NCBI RefSeq assembly: GCF_002482385.1
Contig: NZ_DLFW01000024.1
Location: 185,423 to 249,422, forward strand
Reading direction: 5' to 3'
Length of the DNA stretch: 64,000 nucleotides
From: Dysgonomonas sp. UBA7710
GTDB taxonomy: Bacteria; Bacteroidota; Bacteroidia; Bacteroidales; Dysgonomonadaceae
Position numbers and translations under genes: made by a program. Below the pieces are notes generated by a model, which saw only the letters and a program-made list of their open reading frames with translations, was not told the DNA's origin and did no database searches. The stretch's first letter is position 1, and every line of letters starts with the position of its first letter. Positions 17,224 through 28,070 of this stretch are shown piece after piece.

Positions 17224-18804
17224 TTATTTGAGTTGTTCATTATTCTTCATTATAGGCAGACAAATTATAAATTTAGTGCCTTTACCTAATTCACTCTCAG
17301 CTTTTATAGTTCCTTTATGATCTTCAACTATTTTCCTCACATATGCCAATCCCAGACCAAAACCTTTTACATCGTGCCGATTGCCTGTAGATACGCGATA
17401 GAAACGTTCAAATATCTTCTTTACAAATTCTTTCTTTATACCTATGCCATTATCTTCTACTGAGATATATAGTTTATTATTGCTATTCCAGGTGCGTATC
17501 ATCAATTCCAGAGGTACATCCTCTCTTCTGTACTTCACCGCATTATCCAATAAGTTAAATAACACATTGGTAAAATGCATTTTATCTGCTTCAATAGCTG
17601 ATTCTGTGGCTTCTAAATCGATATCCAGATTACCTCCGAATTTTTCAACTTTTATCTGGAAAGTGTTAGCTACACTTACAACCACATCATTGGCATCCAG
17701 TTCTTTCATTTTCAGTGTTGCCTTTTGTTTCTCGAAAAGAGATATCTGCAAAACTTTTTCTACCTGAAAACTTAGCCGTTCGGTTTCATCATTTATCACC
17801 CCTGATATATGTTTGAAAACTTCCGGAGACTTTGTAATGGAGCCATCTTTAAGCATTTGTGCTGCTAATGAGATTGTTGACACAGGCGTCTTCAGTTCAT
17901 GTGTCATATTATTCATGAAATCACTCTTCATTTCCGACAAACGCTTTTGGCGGAACGTGATATAAATGATTATAATAAATGTTACCAACAATATAAAGGT
18001 AAACAAAATTGACGGATATAGAAATTTTACTTCACTAAACAAGTATTTATCCTTATCAGGGAAATATACTTTCAGGTATGTAACCTTATCCTGCGGATCG
18101 TTGGGAAACAACGATTGCAGGTAATAGTCCTTTCTGTTTTGCATCGTAAAAAACGGCTGCTGATATATTGGCTTGTCGTTTTTGTCCACCACTTCGTACT
18201 GGAACGGCAACTCTATCCCATTCCCTTTTATCTCGTTTCTGATAAGAACTTCAAGCGATTTCAGATTCACCCGTTCGGCTATAGGTATACTACTTGCCGT
18301 ATTTATAATACGGTTCAGCACCTCGTTCATTATATCGCTCTCGTAAAGATATTTCTTTTTTTGTTCATCCTGCATACCGAATATAGTTTTCGATATGGCA
18401 TTCGTTCCACCTTTGCTCGGCGACTGGAAAATCTGACTCTTCGGAGTTTGGGTAGTGGTCGACATATTCAACTCCATATTTATCTCCATATCGGGAGCTG
18501 TCATCTTCACTCTTTGCTGATGCGTTACAGTTTCTTCCTGCATCTGATTCTGCAAAGATAATGATCTGTTATAAGCGGCCGCCTGTTTTTTCTGATTCTC
18601 AAGAAAAGCCTCATTCAGATACTTTTGTGTCTGATCGAGTTCCAAACTGCGAGAGACCTGCAAAAGGCTTCTGTTAATAATTTCATTAAACTGATCACTC
18701 CTTATCCTTATTGATTCTCTAAGGTAGGTTATTTGTAAGTACAATAGGCCAAAGAACGCAAATGCCATTATTCCGGCGAGTATCCATATTGTCGATTTTT
18801 TCAT
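17224..18804 (-). CDS. rprX: Sensor histidine kinase RprX
   Basis: 526 aa membrane kinase. Transmembrane helix 1 is at about 7-26 and helix 2 at about 262-284; between them lies a periplasmic sensor of some 235 residues. HisKA has the phosphorylated His302 in MTHELKTP. The ATPase domain shows the N box NVLFNLLDNAVKYR, the G1 box DNGIGI and the G2 box GFGLGLAYVRKI. It is upstream of rprY on the same strand. A TATCTTTG (-7-like) on the minus strand at 18889-18896 may be its promoter, but the -33 box is not clear. Confidence 0.88.
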   Translation of the reverse strand: MKKSTIWILAGIMAFAFFGLLYLQITYLRESIRIRSDQFNEIINRSLLQVSRSLELDQTQKYLNEAFLENQKKQAAAYNRSLSLQNQMQEETVTHQQRVKMTAPDMEINMELNMSTTTQTPKSQIFQSPSKGGTNAISKTIFGMQDEQKKKYLYESDIMNEVLNRIINTASSIPIAERVNLKSLEVLIRNEIKGNGIELPFQYEVVDKNDKPIYQQPFFTMQNRKDYYLQSLFPNDPQDKVTYLKVYFPDKDKYLFSEVKFLYPSILFTFILLVTFIIIIYITFRQKRLSEMKSDFMNNMTHELKTPVSTISLAAQMLKDGSITKSPEVFKHISGVINDETERLSFQVEKVLQISLFEKQKATLKMKELDANDVVVSVANTFQIKVEKFGGNLDIDLEATESAIEADKMHFTNVLFNLLDNAVKYRREDVPLELMIRTWNSNNKLYISVEDNGIGIKKEFVKKIFERFYRVSTGNRHDVKGFGLGLAYVRKIVEDHKGTIKAESELGKGTKFIICLPIMKNNEQLK

Positions 18805-18962
18805 TTTAGCCTCTCTATTCTACCAAGACTTGCTTACTTTAATTAAATAAATTTTATAGGTCTCGATTTTACTATTTAACAATTAAGACAAAGATATTGT
18901 TTAACATTTGAAAAAATAAACATAAAGGAAATATTTTTTCTATGCAAGCTTATAAATATTTT

Positions 18963-21900
18963 TTATTGTAGCAAAATAAATTTTAAGCTTATTCCAAAAT
19001 TACTATTTGTTGTCGGATATGACGACGATGAAATTAATGGTCTGTTGAGAATACGATCATAGAAAGCCCTCAAAGTCAAAGACCTGCTCATTGCATAATC
19101 CGCCGATATTTTTAACGTTACAATAGTCGTGCCACTTGTTGCCTGAGTAAAATCTTCCTGTATCTTACGAAGCAAGGCTTCAACTGTTTTATGAGATAAA
19201 TCAGCTTTTATATTCAAATCGTTATTGAATTGTCCTGTCGATTTCTGACTTAATCCTATCAGGCGGTTAAACTCATTGATGCGATATCCGAATCCGACTA
19301 CAAATTCTTTCTGTAACGACTCTATGATCTGATAGGATGACATATTTAAGGTTAAAGTACGTGCATTATTATAACGTGTATTGATAGTCATATTATTATT
19401 CAGTGTACCTTCAACTCCAAACAGAGGATTAAACACTTCGGATATGCCAACCGATGATATATTGTATGGTGAGGATGGCACCGGATTCCCGCTGAGTATA
19501 TCACGTATATATCCCAGTTCGTCATCTGCCTGCACCCAATTTGAGAAAGAATTATAATTACTCACCTGATAGTAACAGGTATACGCGTGATTCAGCCGTA
19601 AATTCTTAAATTTCTCTTTTATAAGGGGAATGCTGGTTAGTCCGTCATACGCCACTGTCCAGTTAGGTAATATAGATAATAAGGACGGAAATGCTGTAAG
19701 CGCAATATTATTTGCACTACGCCCTGTATAAGCAGATATAAATGCCGGAATAAGCACGTCTGCAGAATTGATATCAACCTCGCCAGTGGCAGGTGAATAA
19801 GGCTGACCAATAAGTCCCGGAGTATTTTCGCTAATAAAGCCACCACCGGGATAAGATGTATTCCTATATTTAGCCTCCAGTCTGTTTTTTATACGATACC
19901 TGTTTACAAGGAATTTTTCGAAAGCTGCTGAATAATAGCCATTTCCGGCATTACTGCTTTTAAGGGCTGAAGACAAAGCCACAGTAGTCATAGAGAAGTT
20001 CCCGCCGAATGTTCTCGATGTATTCGGGGTCCCATCTTCTAAAACAGTATACTGAACTTCTGTCCGCTTATTATTCTCATGCTTGGCATTCAGCTCTATC
20101 TTGAAGTCCTTAAAAGGTTCTATCTGCGCTCTGAACTCGAATGTTTCGGCCGTGTTAAATACTGATGGCGATACATTCATGGTATTTCCGACAAGCCAGT
20201 CCCTGTCTATCGACTTTTGTATAAAGTCATCACCTCCCTCAAAACCAAAAGCAAAACCAAGTCCGGGAACCATTCCATAATCGGAACCTTTCTGACCGAA
20301 TGCATCACCTATACCCGGTTTGAAGCCTGAAATATACGTTTCATTATGCCTTGAGTAATTAAATCCTAATGTGCGCACCGACATTAGTCCACGCGCTGAA
20401 TATTCTACTATATCCTGTAATAGTTTCGATGTTCCGGCTTCCTTGTATCTGCCCTCAATGCTCAGTTGTATATTAGTAGAATCTTTATTGTTTATCAGTA
20501 TTGTATTCTCATCTATTTTCTTAAATTTCACTGCATATACCTTCCCTTCTTTTCTTGCAATTACCTGTATATTCTTTGTATTGAGGCCATGAGTAACCGT
20601 AGTAGTGGTATCCCTGTGCAGCATTATATCCTGAGTAAACCGACGTCTTTCAGGTTCACGCTTTTCCCGTTGACGCTGGCCGGGCGATTGCGGCCTCCTC
20701 TTTGCATCAAAACGGTCGTTTATTCTTTTCAAAAACGATGATTTATTATATAGTGCGGTCATACTGAATCTGTTTGTCAGATCCAACGTCATTGTATTAC
20801 TTATGGTATTACCAATCTCCACACTATCTATCTTCGCTCCACGCTCCCACTGATAACCACTCGTATAACCGGCATTAGATGTAACCCAGTCCATAGCCGG
20901 TATATTCTTGAACGGAAGCTGATAGGTAACTTTTACTGTCTGGCGATACGAAAGCGGGTCCCCGAGACTTTTCAGACTACGGATAACGGCATCTTTCCAT
21001 GTGTCATAGTCATCCCTGTTCAGTTTTTTATTCACTTGCAGATATGGTTCTTCTATTTCGGCTCTGGTTCCCGACTGAAAAGAAAATTTCAGATTGCGGG
21101 TAAAATCCCAATCGATATTAAAGTCTCTGTCCCATAAGAAAGACTGGCTCCATGATAAGAACTGGCTGGCAGTTTCCCCTCCAAGCCTGTAACTTTCTAT
21201 ATCTCGTAAGGCTGTTTCGGTATAGTACCTTACAATATTTGAATTAAAGGCAATATTGGACGGCAGATAATTAAAGCCTAAAGACCGGGCAAACTTCGCA
21301 GCCCCGGACTTACTTTTAGCATTTTTGAATGGTTCCCAGGTCTTTACCATCGGACTATATGTATAATTGAATGTCGCCCGATAATTTTTACTAACATCAT
21401 ATACCGTGGTTGGATTCTTTGTCTCACTCTGGCTAAATGAATAGCCGAAACTAAAGTTTGCCGGGTCGTAGGGCATCGGGGTCTTACTCTGAATATTCAC
21501 TTTGACATTATTTACACTCACACTCTTTGTTGTAGTTTTCTCCTGAGCCAGACTCTTTATCGAATCTTTTTCGGCTTTAGTTTCCACTATGCTCAAAGCT
21601 TCCTTTAGCGTAACATCCTGATCGAACGGATCATATTTAGGCGTAGTCGTCTGATTAGAATATGAATAATATAAAGGCAGACTTACTTTCGCTTTCTCCG
21701 GGAAGAACTTACCTAATTCTATGTTAGCAGCAATACTATATGTATGATAATCATCGGAACGTCTTTCCATCAATTTCTGATCTAAGGCTCCGAATCCTAC
21801 TGTTTCCTTCCGGCCCGATAAATTAATTGTCCCTAAATCGGATAGTGCCACATTCAGATTTCCCTGTGCAGCCCACCCGCCTTCTTCATCAAAATCGGTA

Positions 21901-24900
21901 AGGCGAAGTTCATTTATCCACACTTCTCCCGATTTGACCACCGTACTGTTATTCCTTACGCCAACCATTATCACATTAATCTCGGATAAGGAAGGATTAC
22001 CAATTACACTTACCCTGTTGTTTTGCTTATCAGGGTCATACTCGTAATAGAGTGTTGTATATGAAACTGTAGAACCTGCTTTTCGCTTTTCCCTGTTACG
22101 GTGCAGTTTCACATCTTTCAATAATTCTAACGGAAAGTCGAACATATTCTCGTTAGGCCATACTACATTCCTGTCGGTTGAACCCTCCGGCGTTATTACT
22201 AATGGTATCTCGTATTCATAATAGTTATTCTTATAATCAGAACCCAGACGAATAAATATAGAGAAGTCGCCCCTAACCAATTTCTCTCCATCAATAAGTT
22301 CTTCGGCATGAGTAAACATTTGCAGGCGTTTATACCGTCTGAGGTCGTAATATGTATTTTTATAAATCGCGCGCGCATCCCCTGCACTCAGGTCGTGTAT
22401 ACGCATAGACAACGATTGTTCATTCTCCTTTGTCATCTGCGCCTGATCGGGATCGGTGACGCGGCTAAGTCCCGGAGGAAGTACATAATTTACAGGCTTA
22501 CGATCCGAATTTTCTTCTATGTTTACTGTTGCAACATCAAGAGTACCATTTCCTGACGGCTCGTTATTTTTATTTAGTGTTTGTTCGTATGTACGCCAGT
22601 CGCCACGGACTAGTTGTAATGTACCAAAACGCAGAAATGTTGTCTGATTAAAACCGGTCAGGAACATACGCATAAAGCGGATGCTCTTAAAGTCTGAAAT
22701 ATTCCCGATTTTTTCGCCTTGGCGTACAGGTACTTTAAACTGATACCACGTCACTTCTCCAGGCGTGCCGTTACGAAGCGGAACTTCCACTTTACGGCTA
22801 TCGGCTATGTAATTTTCGCCGACATTCATTTTTTTCGGATCAAGCTCTATCCTGTACTGAAAGTAGGCTTCCGTCTCATTCAGTGTATTATCCTGATCTA
22901 TATCCTCCACATCGGGCACAGGCCGGGCAGCCGTTGAGTAACTCTCAGAAGTCTGTTTCGTATCAGGGGAATTTCCTTCGGTATTGTTATAGTATTTATA
23001 GCGGTCGAGAATACTTACCTCATCGCGGTCATAATCGGCACCACGATAGAAATGATATGTATCTCCGGCAGGGTCGTTCAATGGTGAAAACGGATCAGCT
23101 TTTAATTTTTCTCTTGCTGCCGCCGATAGTTTGGCATCATAATCCTGTAAATATTTACTATATGTACCAAATATAAATTCTTCTTCTGTGCTCAACCCGT
23201 TCAGCCCCACATCCTGCTTTCTCCGGGCATCGCTTCCGGCATTATCGTCAAAAGCATAGACAGTCGACTGACGTTTTGGCACTTTACCCCATACCGTGGT
23301 TTCTACAGCATCGGGATCATCATTGACAGGAAGCCCGTTTTCAAAGAATTTCTTACCGTCTTTGAGAATATCTTCCGATATTTCCCCCAGATTTATATAT
23401 AACTCTCCCCCTTTAACTGTCCGGTCATAAACAAACGGGTCCATCAGCCAGAATTCTATATACTCTACATTCGACGCTTCAAAATCACGTACATCCATCC
23501 GGCGGGTAATTCCTCCCCAACGGGCTTCAGGATTCTTCAGTTTTCCATCCGAATCTATATTTGTTGCATCCAGGTTGTAAGGGCCTCTCTCATTGGGATA
23601 GAAGGAAAGATTCAAAGCCGGGAGAGTCGCTGATTCATTATAGGGAACATCCTTATTCGGATAAATCTCATACATATTAATTTCCCGTACAAAGTGATTG
23701 GATAATTGGTCCGGATCATTCTTTATATGATTCGGTGTCAGAGACGAACCTTTACGGGTAAAAAGATTGTCTATCATGAACCATGAGAGCATGGCCCGGT
23801 TCATACCGTACTCAATTTGATTACTCAATTTAGCTTCTTCGAATAATATCTTATTATCCTTACCTTTAGCACCAAAAGGTGTTGAAGCCAAAGTCCACGC
23901 ATAAGGATTTTTCACATCTATCCGCGATTGTGATGATTCGAAATCATCCAGATAAGAATATCCTCCCGCTTCTTTACTCTGATAATGTCCGGGTATCATC
24001 TGGGCAAACTCGGCATTGAACGAAATCTGAGATGGCTGGGTCGCTTCTACAAATGGCAATTTATCTACAAGATTTGTCAGCCACATCGATTCTGTTTTGT
24101 AGGATGTGTTCAGTCCCCACAAAGTATTTTTCACAGACTCGTCACCAATCTGTGTTTTCATCGTCAGCGGCTTCTCATAGTAGTGCATAATAGTACCGCC
24201 AATATTGAAATTTTTTGAAATATCGTAACTCAGATTAAGCCCCAATAAGGTTTTTCGCTGCATATTGAATGTCCTCCCCTCTGAAGAAACCTGTATCGGT
24301 GTATTGGAATCCAGCAAATTCTGATTGATAATCGTAACTCTTCCCGCTATATAATCGACTATATAGTCCACACCTTCGACCAATGTAGCTCCGGCGGCTG
24401 TTAATTTCACGGAACCCTGAGGTATATTGGTGGCGTTAAGGTCTATCTCGGCATTACTGGAACCTGACCCGCGATATGAACCTGATATTTTGAATTTATT
24501 CTTCTCTGCTATTTGCTGGGCAACAGTCAACGTGGAATCATATAACTCCTGATAGACATATTTATCCGCAATGGTATTGTTCCCTATCTTCTGCCTCAAA
24601 TGAGAGCCAAAAGGCTCGACCACAGGAAAGAAAACACGTCCGTTCTGTGACTTAACGGTATATCCTTCAACGAAGTCAAAGATACCGTCACCCTTAGTAC
24701 CTTCTTTATTCGTTACTTCATTGTTACGGGAATCGAGCCTGTCGAGATTCATGACTCTCAACAGCAATTCATTCCTGATATTACCTTCCGGAATGTAATT
24801 TATATACGTGCCTATAGTGTCTGACTGATAAGATATATTCAACCTGAAATGGTCTTGTTGAACAGCATTATCACTTACCTTATATACGTTCTTCATCATC

Positions 24901-26456
24901 ATATCCCAAGTGTAGGAACGAGGAGAAAGAGAGACGGGCTTTATCAGCTTTATAAACAAAGCTCCGGATTTTGGATTGCCGGGATCATATTTATCTACAA
25001 TATCAGTCGCCAATTCACCCACCTGATAGTCCTTGCCATTAGCCGTATAAGTATAGGCTACTGCAAGCACTTCATCGGCTTGCAGAGCCGAAGTTAACGA
25101 TATATAACCCAATTGAGGATTAAAAGTATATTCAGCCTGAGTCAGCAACCGGGCGCTCTCTATTTTTTCATAATCGAGGCCGCTTTCTATATATCCGCTA
25201 AACAGGCCCGTGATCTGGGATATATCCCTGGCTCCGGGTTTTTCCGATTTAATGGTAGCGTATAGATTATTTGCATCATTATCAGGATTGTCCGGTTTAC
25301 CTATGGCGGCAGTCCACTTACTATTCTTGATTTTTGTATGTTCTCCTATATCGGCAAATGCGACTATATTACGGGATTGCGTGTAATCCCCCCTCTTGTT
25401 CGTCACCCATACTTCAATATTTGTAATATTGACAGGCGACTGAATAAAAGGCAGTTTAGACATCGCCTTATCATAGTTGTCCCTGAAATAGTTGGATATG
25501 AAGAAATGCCTGTTGGCATCGTATTGGTCGGCTTTGAATTCGTACTCATTGGTTTGGATACCTCCCTTCGAACTTGTAGTTTGAGATTCGGACTCTTGTT
25601 GCGATACAACCATATTGACACGTAATTTGCCAAACTGTAATTCTGTATTGATCCCGAAAAGAGATGTTCCTCCGTTGATGAGGGAGTTAGTCGTTGCCAT
25701 GCTTACATTTCCGGCTTCGATATGTTTTATTATCTCATCTTCTTTTCCCTCATATGCCAATTTTAGTTTTTTAGAATCAAAATCGAATAATGCCTTTGTG
25801 TCATAATTCATATCAAAATTAATCTTATCGCCGACAGATGCCGTTACATTCATCTGTATATCTTCATTAAACTCAAAGGCTGTTTTACTTCTGTTGCGCT
25901 CCGATAGAGTCGGATTATCCGTACTTGTATGCTTGACTCCCATCGTAGCCTCTACATATCCCTGCGTTCTCACCTTTACCCCTCCGGCACCAAAGAGCTT
26001 CTCGGCCGGACCTATATCCAGCTTTATATCCTTCAATGAGAATTCATCTTTTTCGTCCTTATTGTTGTAGGTTTCCACATTCTTTCCCTTAAAGTAGTCG
26101 GACATAGAACGTTTCAGCGTATAGTCCATATATTCTTTAGGGGTAAGCGAAAAAGGTGTTGATATTTCCTGATCTCCTACTTTGGTGCGAAAGATGTATA
26201 GTTTTGTATTGGGGTCATATTCTACCGACGTCTCAATATTAGACGGTGTTTTCAGATCGGCAGGAGGGTTATTTCTCAAATCCTCATATGTAGTTATCTG
26301 TGTTTTCTTTACAGGATAACGGGGTACTGTATCCTGAGATTGTAGTTCTTCAGCATAAGCAAAAAAGGAATCTGCTTTACCGGTGATACCGGAAAACAGG
26401 CTTACAGAACTTATGAGGAGCGTAACTACAAATGAATATTTGATATATCTTTTCAA
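18963..26456 (-). CDS. sprA: SprA/Sov, type IX secretion outer-membrane translocon
   Basis: A 2497-residue outer-membrane protein, the size of SprA of Flavobacterium and Sov of Porphyromonas gingivalis, which form the very large beta-barrel channel of the type IX secretion system. The sequence is a signal peptide followed by long runs of alternating beta strands rich in aromatic and acidic residues, ending in a strand closing with F-x-L-x-L-Q. The start codon is TTG at 26456; no in-frame ATG exists near it, and the TTG is needed to include the signal peptide. It lies 71 bp behind ruvA on the same strand. No other T9SS component or cargo with a C-terminal sorting domain is evident in the window. 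Confidence 0.93.
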   Translation of the reverse strand: MKRYIKYSFVVTLLISSVSLFSGITGKADSFFAYAEELQSQDTVPRYPVKKTQITTYEDLRNNPPADLKTPSNIETSVEYDPNTKLYIFRTKVGDQEISTPFSLTPKEYMDYTLKRSMSDYFKGKNVETYNNKDEKDEFSLKDIKLDIGPAEKLFGAGGVKVRTQGYVEATMGVKHTSTDNPTLSERNRSKTAFEFNEDIQMNVTASVGDKINFDMNYDTKALFDFDSKKLKLAYEGKEDEIIKHIEAGNVSMATTNSLINGGTSLFGINTELQFGKLRVNMVVSQQESESQTTSSKGGIQTNEYEFKADQYDANRHFFISNYFRDNYDKAMSKLPFIQSPVNITNIEVWVTNKRGDYTQSRNIVAFADIGEHTKIKNSKWTAAIGKPDNPDNDANNLYATIKSEKPGARDISQITGLFSGYIESGLDYEKIESARLLTQAEYTFNPQLGYISLTSALQADEVLAVAYTYTANGKDYQVGELATDIVDKYDPGNPKSGALFIKLIKPVSLSPRSYTWDMMMKNVYKVSDNAVQQDHFRLNISYQSDTIGTYINYIPEGNIRNELLLRVMNLDRLDSRNNEVTNKEGTKGDGIFDFVEGYTVKSQNGRVFFPVVEPFGSHLRQKIGNNTIADKYVYQELYDSTLTVAQQIAEKNKFKISGSYRGSGSSNAEIDLNATNIPQGSVKLTAAGATLVEGVDYIVDYIAGRVTIINQNLLDSNTPIQVSSEGRTFNMQRKTLLGLNLSYDISKNFNIGGTIMHYYEKPLTMKTQIGDESVKNTLWGLNTSYKTESMWLTNLVDKLPFVEATQPSQISFNAEFAQMIPGHYQSKEAGGYSYLDDFESSQSRIDVKNPYAWTLASTPFGAKGKDNKILFEEAKLSNQIEYGMNRAMLSWFMIDNLFTRKGSSLTPNHIKNDPDQLSNHFVREINMYEIYPNKDVPYNESATLPALNLSFYPNERGPYNLDATNIDSDGKLKNPEARWGGITRRMDVRDFEASNVEYIEFWLMDPFVYDRTVKGGELYINLGEISEDILKDGKKFFENGLPVNDDPDAVETTVWGKVPKRQSTVYAFDDNAGSDARRKQDVGLNGLSTEEEFIFGTYSKYLQDYDAKLSAAAREKLKADPFSPLNDPAGDTYHFYRGADYDRDEVSILDRYKYYNNTEGNSPDTKQTSESYSTAARPVPDVEDIDQDNTLNETEAYFQYRIELDPKKMNVGENYIADSRKVEVPLRNGTPGEVTWYQFKVPVRQGEKIGNISDFKSIRFMRMFLTGFNQTTFLRFGTLQLVRGDWRTYEQTLNKNNEPSGNGTLDVATVNIEENSDRKPVNYVLPPGLSRVTDPDQAQMTKENEQSLSMRIHDLSAGDARAIYKNTYYDLRRYKRLQMFTHAEELIDGEKLVRGDFSIFIRLGSDYKNNYYEYEIPLVITPEGSTDRNVVWPNENMFDFPLELLKDVKLHRNREKRKAGSTVSYTTLYYEYDPDKQNNRVSVIGNPSLSEINVIMVGVRNNSTVVKSGEVWINELRLTDFDEEGGWAAQGNLNVALSDLGTINLSGRKETVGFGALDQKLMERRSDDYHTYSIAANIELGKFFPEKAKVSLPLYYSYSNQTTTPKYDPFDQDVTLKEALSIVETKAEKDSIKSLAQEKTTTKSVSVNNVKVNIQSKTPMPYDPANFSFGYSFSQSETKNPTTVYDVSKNYRATFNYTYSPMVKTWEPFKNAKSKSGAAKFARSLGFNYLPSNIAFNSNIVRYYTETALRDIESYRLGGETASQFLSWSQSFLWDRDFNIDWDFTRNLKFSFQSGTRAEIEEPYLQVNKKLNRDDYDTWKDAVIRSLKSLGDPLSYRQTVKVTYQLPFKNIPAMDWVTSNAGYTSGYQWERGAKIDSVEIGNTISNTMTLDLTNRFSMTALYNKSSFLKRINDRFDAKRRPQSPGQRQREKREPERRRFTQDIMLHRDTTTTVTHGLNTKNIQVIARKEGKVYAVKFKKIDENTILINNKDSTNIQLSIEGRYKEAGTSKLLQDIVEYSARGLMSVRTLGFNYSRHNETYISGFKPGIGDAFGQKGSDYGMVPGLGFAFGFEGGDDFIQKSIDRDWLVGNTMNVSPSVFNTAETFEFRAQIEPFKDFKIELNAKHENNKRTEVQYTVLEDGTPNTSRTFGGNFSMTTVALSSALKSSNAGNGYYSAAFEKFLVNRYRIKNRLEAKYRNTSYPGGGFISENTPGLIGQPYSPATGEVDINSADVLIPAFISAYTGRSANNIALTAFPSLLSILPNWTVAYDGLTSIPLIKEKFKNLRLNHAYTCYYQVSNYNSFSNWVQADDELGYIRDILSGNPVPSSPYNISSVGISEVFNPLFGVEGTLNNNMTINTRYNNARTLTLNMSSYQIIESLQKEFVVGFGYRINEFNRLIGLSQKSTGQFNNDLNIKADLSHKTVEALLRKIQEDFTQATSGTTIVTLKISADYAMSRSLTLRAFYDRILNRPLISSSSYPTTNSNFGISLKFILLQ

Positions 26457-26527
26457 CTCTAAAAAATAACCGATAATAAGGTCACAAACCTATCTATTGC
26501 CTTGCTAAGTTAAAATACACTACATAC

Positions 26528-27109
26528 TTAGAGCATCTTCAACGCTGTCTTTATAATCTGCTCAACTGTGCTATCAGCCTTATCCTTTAATATTTTAGCC
26601 ACAACTTTTTGTGATGCCTGCTGGGTAAACCCGAGCATTACCAATGCAGCTACAGCTTCTTCTCCCGACGGATGCCCCGACGCAAACATATCGACCTGTT
26701 CTATTCCGCTTACTTTTATCTTATCTTTCAGGTCTACGATTACACGCTGAGCCGTCTTTAATCCAATACCTTTCACTGTCTTCAACATATCTGAATTTCC
26801 CGAGGCAATAACATTAGCAAGTTCCTGTGTGTTCATCGAAGATAATATCATACGCCCGGTACTGGCTCCGATACCCGAAACACTGATTAGCAGCATAAAC
26901 AACTCGCGTTCCTGTTTATCAAAAAATCCAAATAACTGGTGAGCATCTTCTCTTATAGCTTCGTAAATGAAAAGTTGTGCACTTTTCCTGCCGGTCAGGC
27001 TCGAATATGTATTCAACGATATACTTATAAAATATCCTACGCCATAGGTTTCAAGGGTGACTGAGGCCGGGGTTAATTCCGTGATTTCACCTTTTATATA
27101 GTCAATCAT
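26528..27109 (-). CDS. ruvA: Holliday junction DNA helicase subunit RuvA
   Basis: 193 aa. RuvA binds the four-way junction and loads RuvB for branch migration. Visible are the N-terminal OB fold (MIDYIKGEITEL), the helix-hairpin-helix DNA-binding pair (VSGIGASTGRMIL and VKGIGLKTAQRVI near 70-125), and a C-terminal domain that would contact RuvB (EEAVAALVMLGF). The hydrophobic and glycine positions are intact. It is the first gene of a likely ruvA-sprA transcript. Confidence 0.94.
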   Translation of the reverse strand: MIDYIKGEITELTPASVTLETYGVGYFISISLNTYSSLTGRKSAQLFIYEAIREDAHQLFGFFDKQERELFMLLISVSGIGASTGRMILSSMNTQELANVIASGNSDMLKTVKGIGLKTAQRVIVDLKDKIKVSGIEQVDMFASGHPSGEEAVAALVMLGFTQQASQKVVAKILKDKADSTVEQIIKTALKML

Positions 27110-27288
27110 AACTCTATTATATTACACTGGTTAATTAATAACGAAAAAACATTAAAAAAAGTATATTCCTCAAGAGAACTTTTTCAGACTATTCTATCTC
27201 CGCAAATATCTTATTTAATGGGCAAAGATAAAGTTTTTAGATTAGTTTTTATACCTTTGTCTGAGTCTATTAATCCCAAAAGAGAACT

Positions 27289-27927
27289 ATGCAATTAAAG
27301 AAAGTTAAGAATCAGGCCAACAATCTGTTTACAGAACGCACTTCAATCAGAAAATATGATCCGTCGATAAAAATCAGCAAAGAGGAAATGTCCGATATTC
27401 TGCAAGATGCAATGACTGCACCCTCGTCATTCAACCTGCAACCATGGCGTTTTTTCATTTTCGACAGCGAAAAAGGCAAAGAGTTAATAAAGCCATATAT
27501 GATGTTCAACCAATTGCAATGGGAAACCTCATCCGCCATTATAGCCATCTATGGTGACATGGACAATTATTCCTCTGCCGATAAAATACTGTCGGGCGAT
27601 GTGGAATATGACTTAATGACACAGGAACACAAAAATAAAATGCTGGAAATCATTACCGGTTATGGTGCAGGTTATACAGAGGAAAGACTAAGAAATTCCA
27701 TTCTGCTCGACTGTGGCTTTGTGACAATGCAGCTGATGCTTGCCGCTAAAAATTACGGATATGACACCAATCCTATAGGTGGATTTATGCGTAAAGAACT
27801 GACCGAAGCCCTAAATCTTGATTCCAAGCGATATATTCCCATATTACTTTTATCTATAGGGAAAGCTGCCGAAGAAGGTAAAGACACGGTACGTTTCTCT
27901 GTAGATGAAGTTACTCAATGGAAATAA
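27289..27927 (+). CDS. Nitroreductase-family FMN oxidoreductase
   Basis: 212 aa. The N-terminal FMN-binding signature R-T-S-I-R-K-Y (near 17-23) and APSSFNLQPWRF (near 45-56) are typical; the rest follows the nitroreductase fold through a GGFMRKEL stretch. Likely an NAD(P)H-dependent flavoprotein; substrate unknown. TACCTTTG at 27252-27259 fits a -7 element, without a good -33 box. It is divergent from ruvA. Confidence 0.87.
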   Translation: MQLKKVKNQANNLFTERTSIRKYDPSIKISKEEMSDILQDAMTAPSSFNLQPWRFFIFDSEKGKELIKPYMMFNQLQWETSSAIIAIYGDMDNYSSADKILSGDVEYDLMTQEHKNKMLEIITGYGAGYTEERLRNSILLDCGFVTMQLMLAAKNYGYDTNPIGGFMRKELTEALNLDSKRYIPILLLSIGKAAEEGKDTVRFSVDEVTQWK

Positions 27928-28070
27928 TTTGCGCTGTGAACAATCTATAAGGTACAACAGTTTACAACACGGCTAAAGTCACAGACCGGTTTAGTAACAG
28001 TTTAAATTGTACCGAAAATATATTATCAAATTCTATCTATTACTTATTAACTTTAAAAACCCTGATTTAT

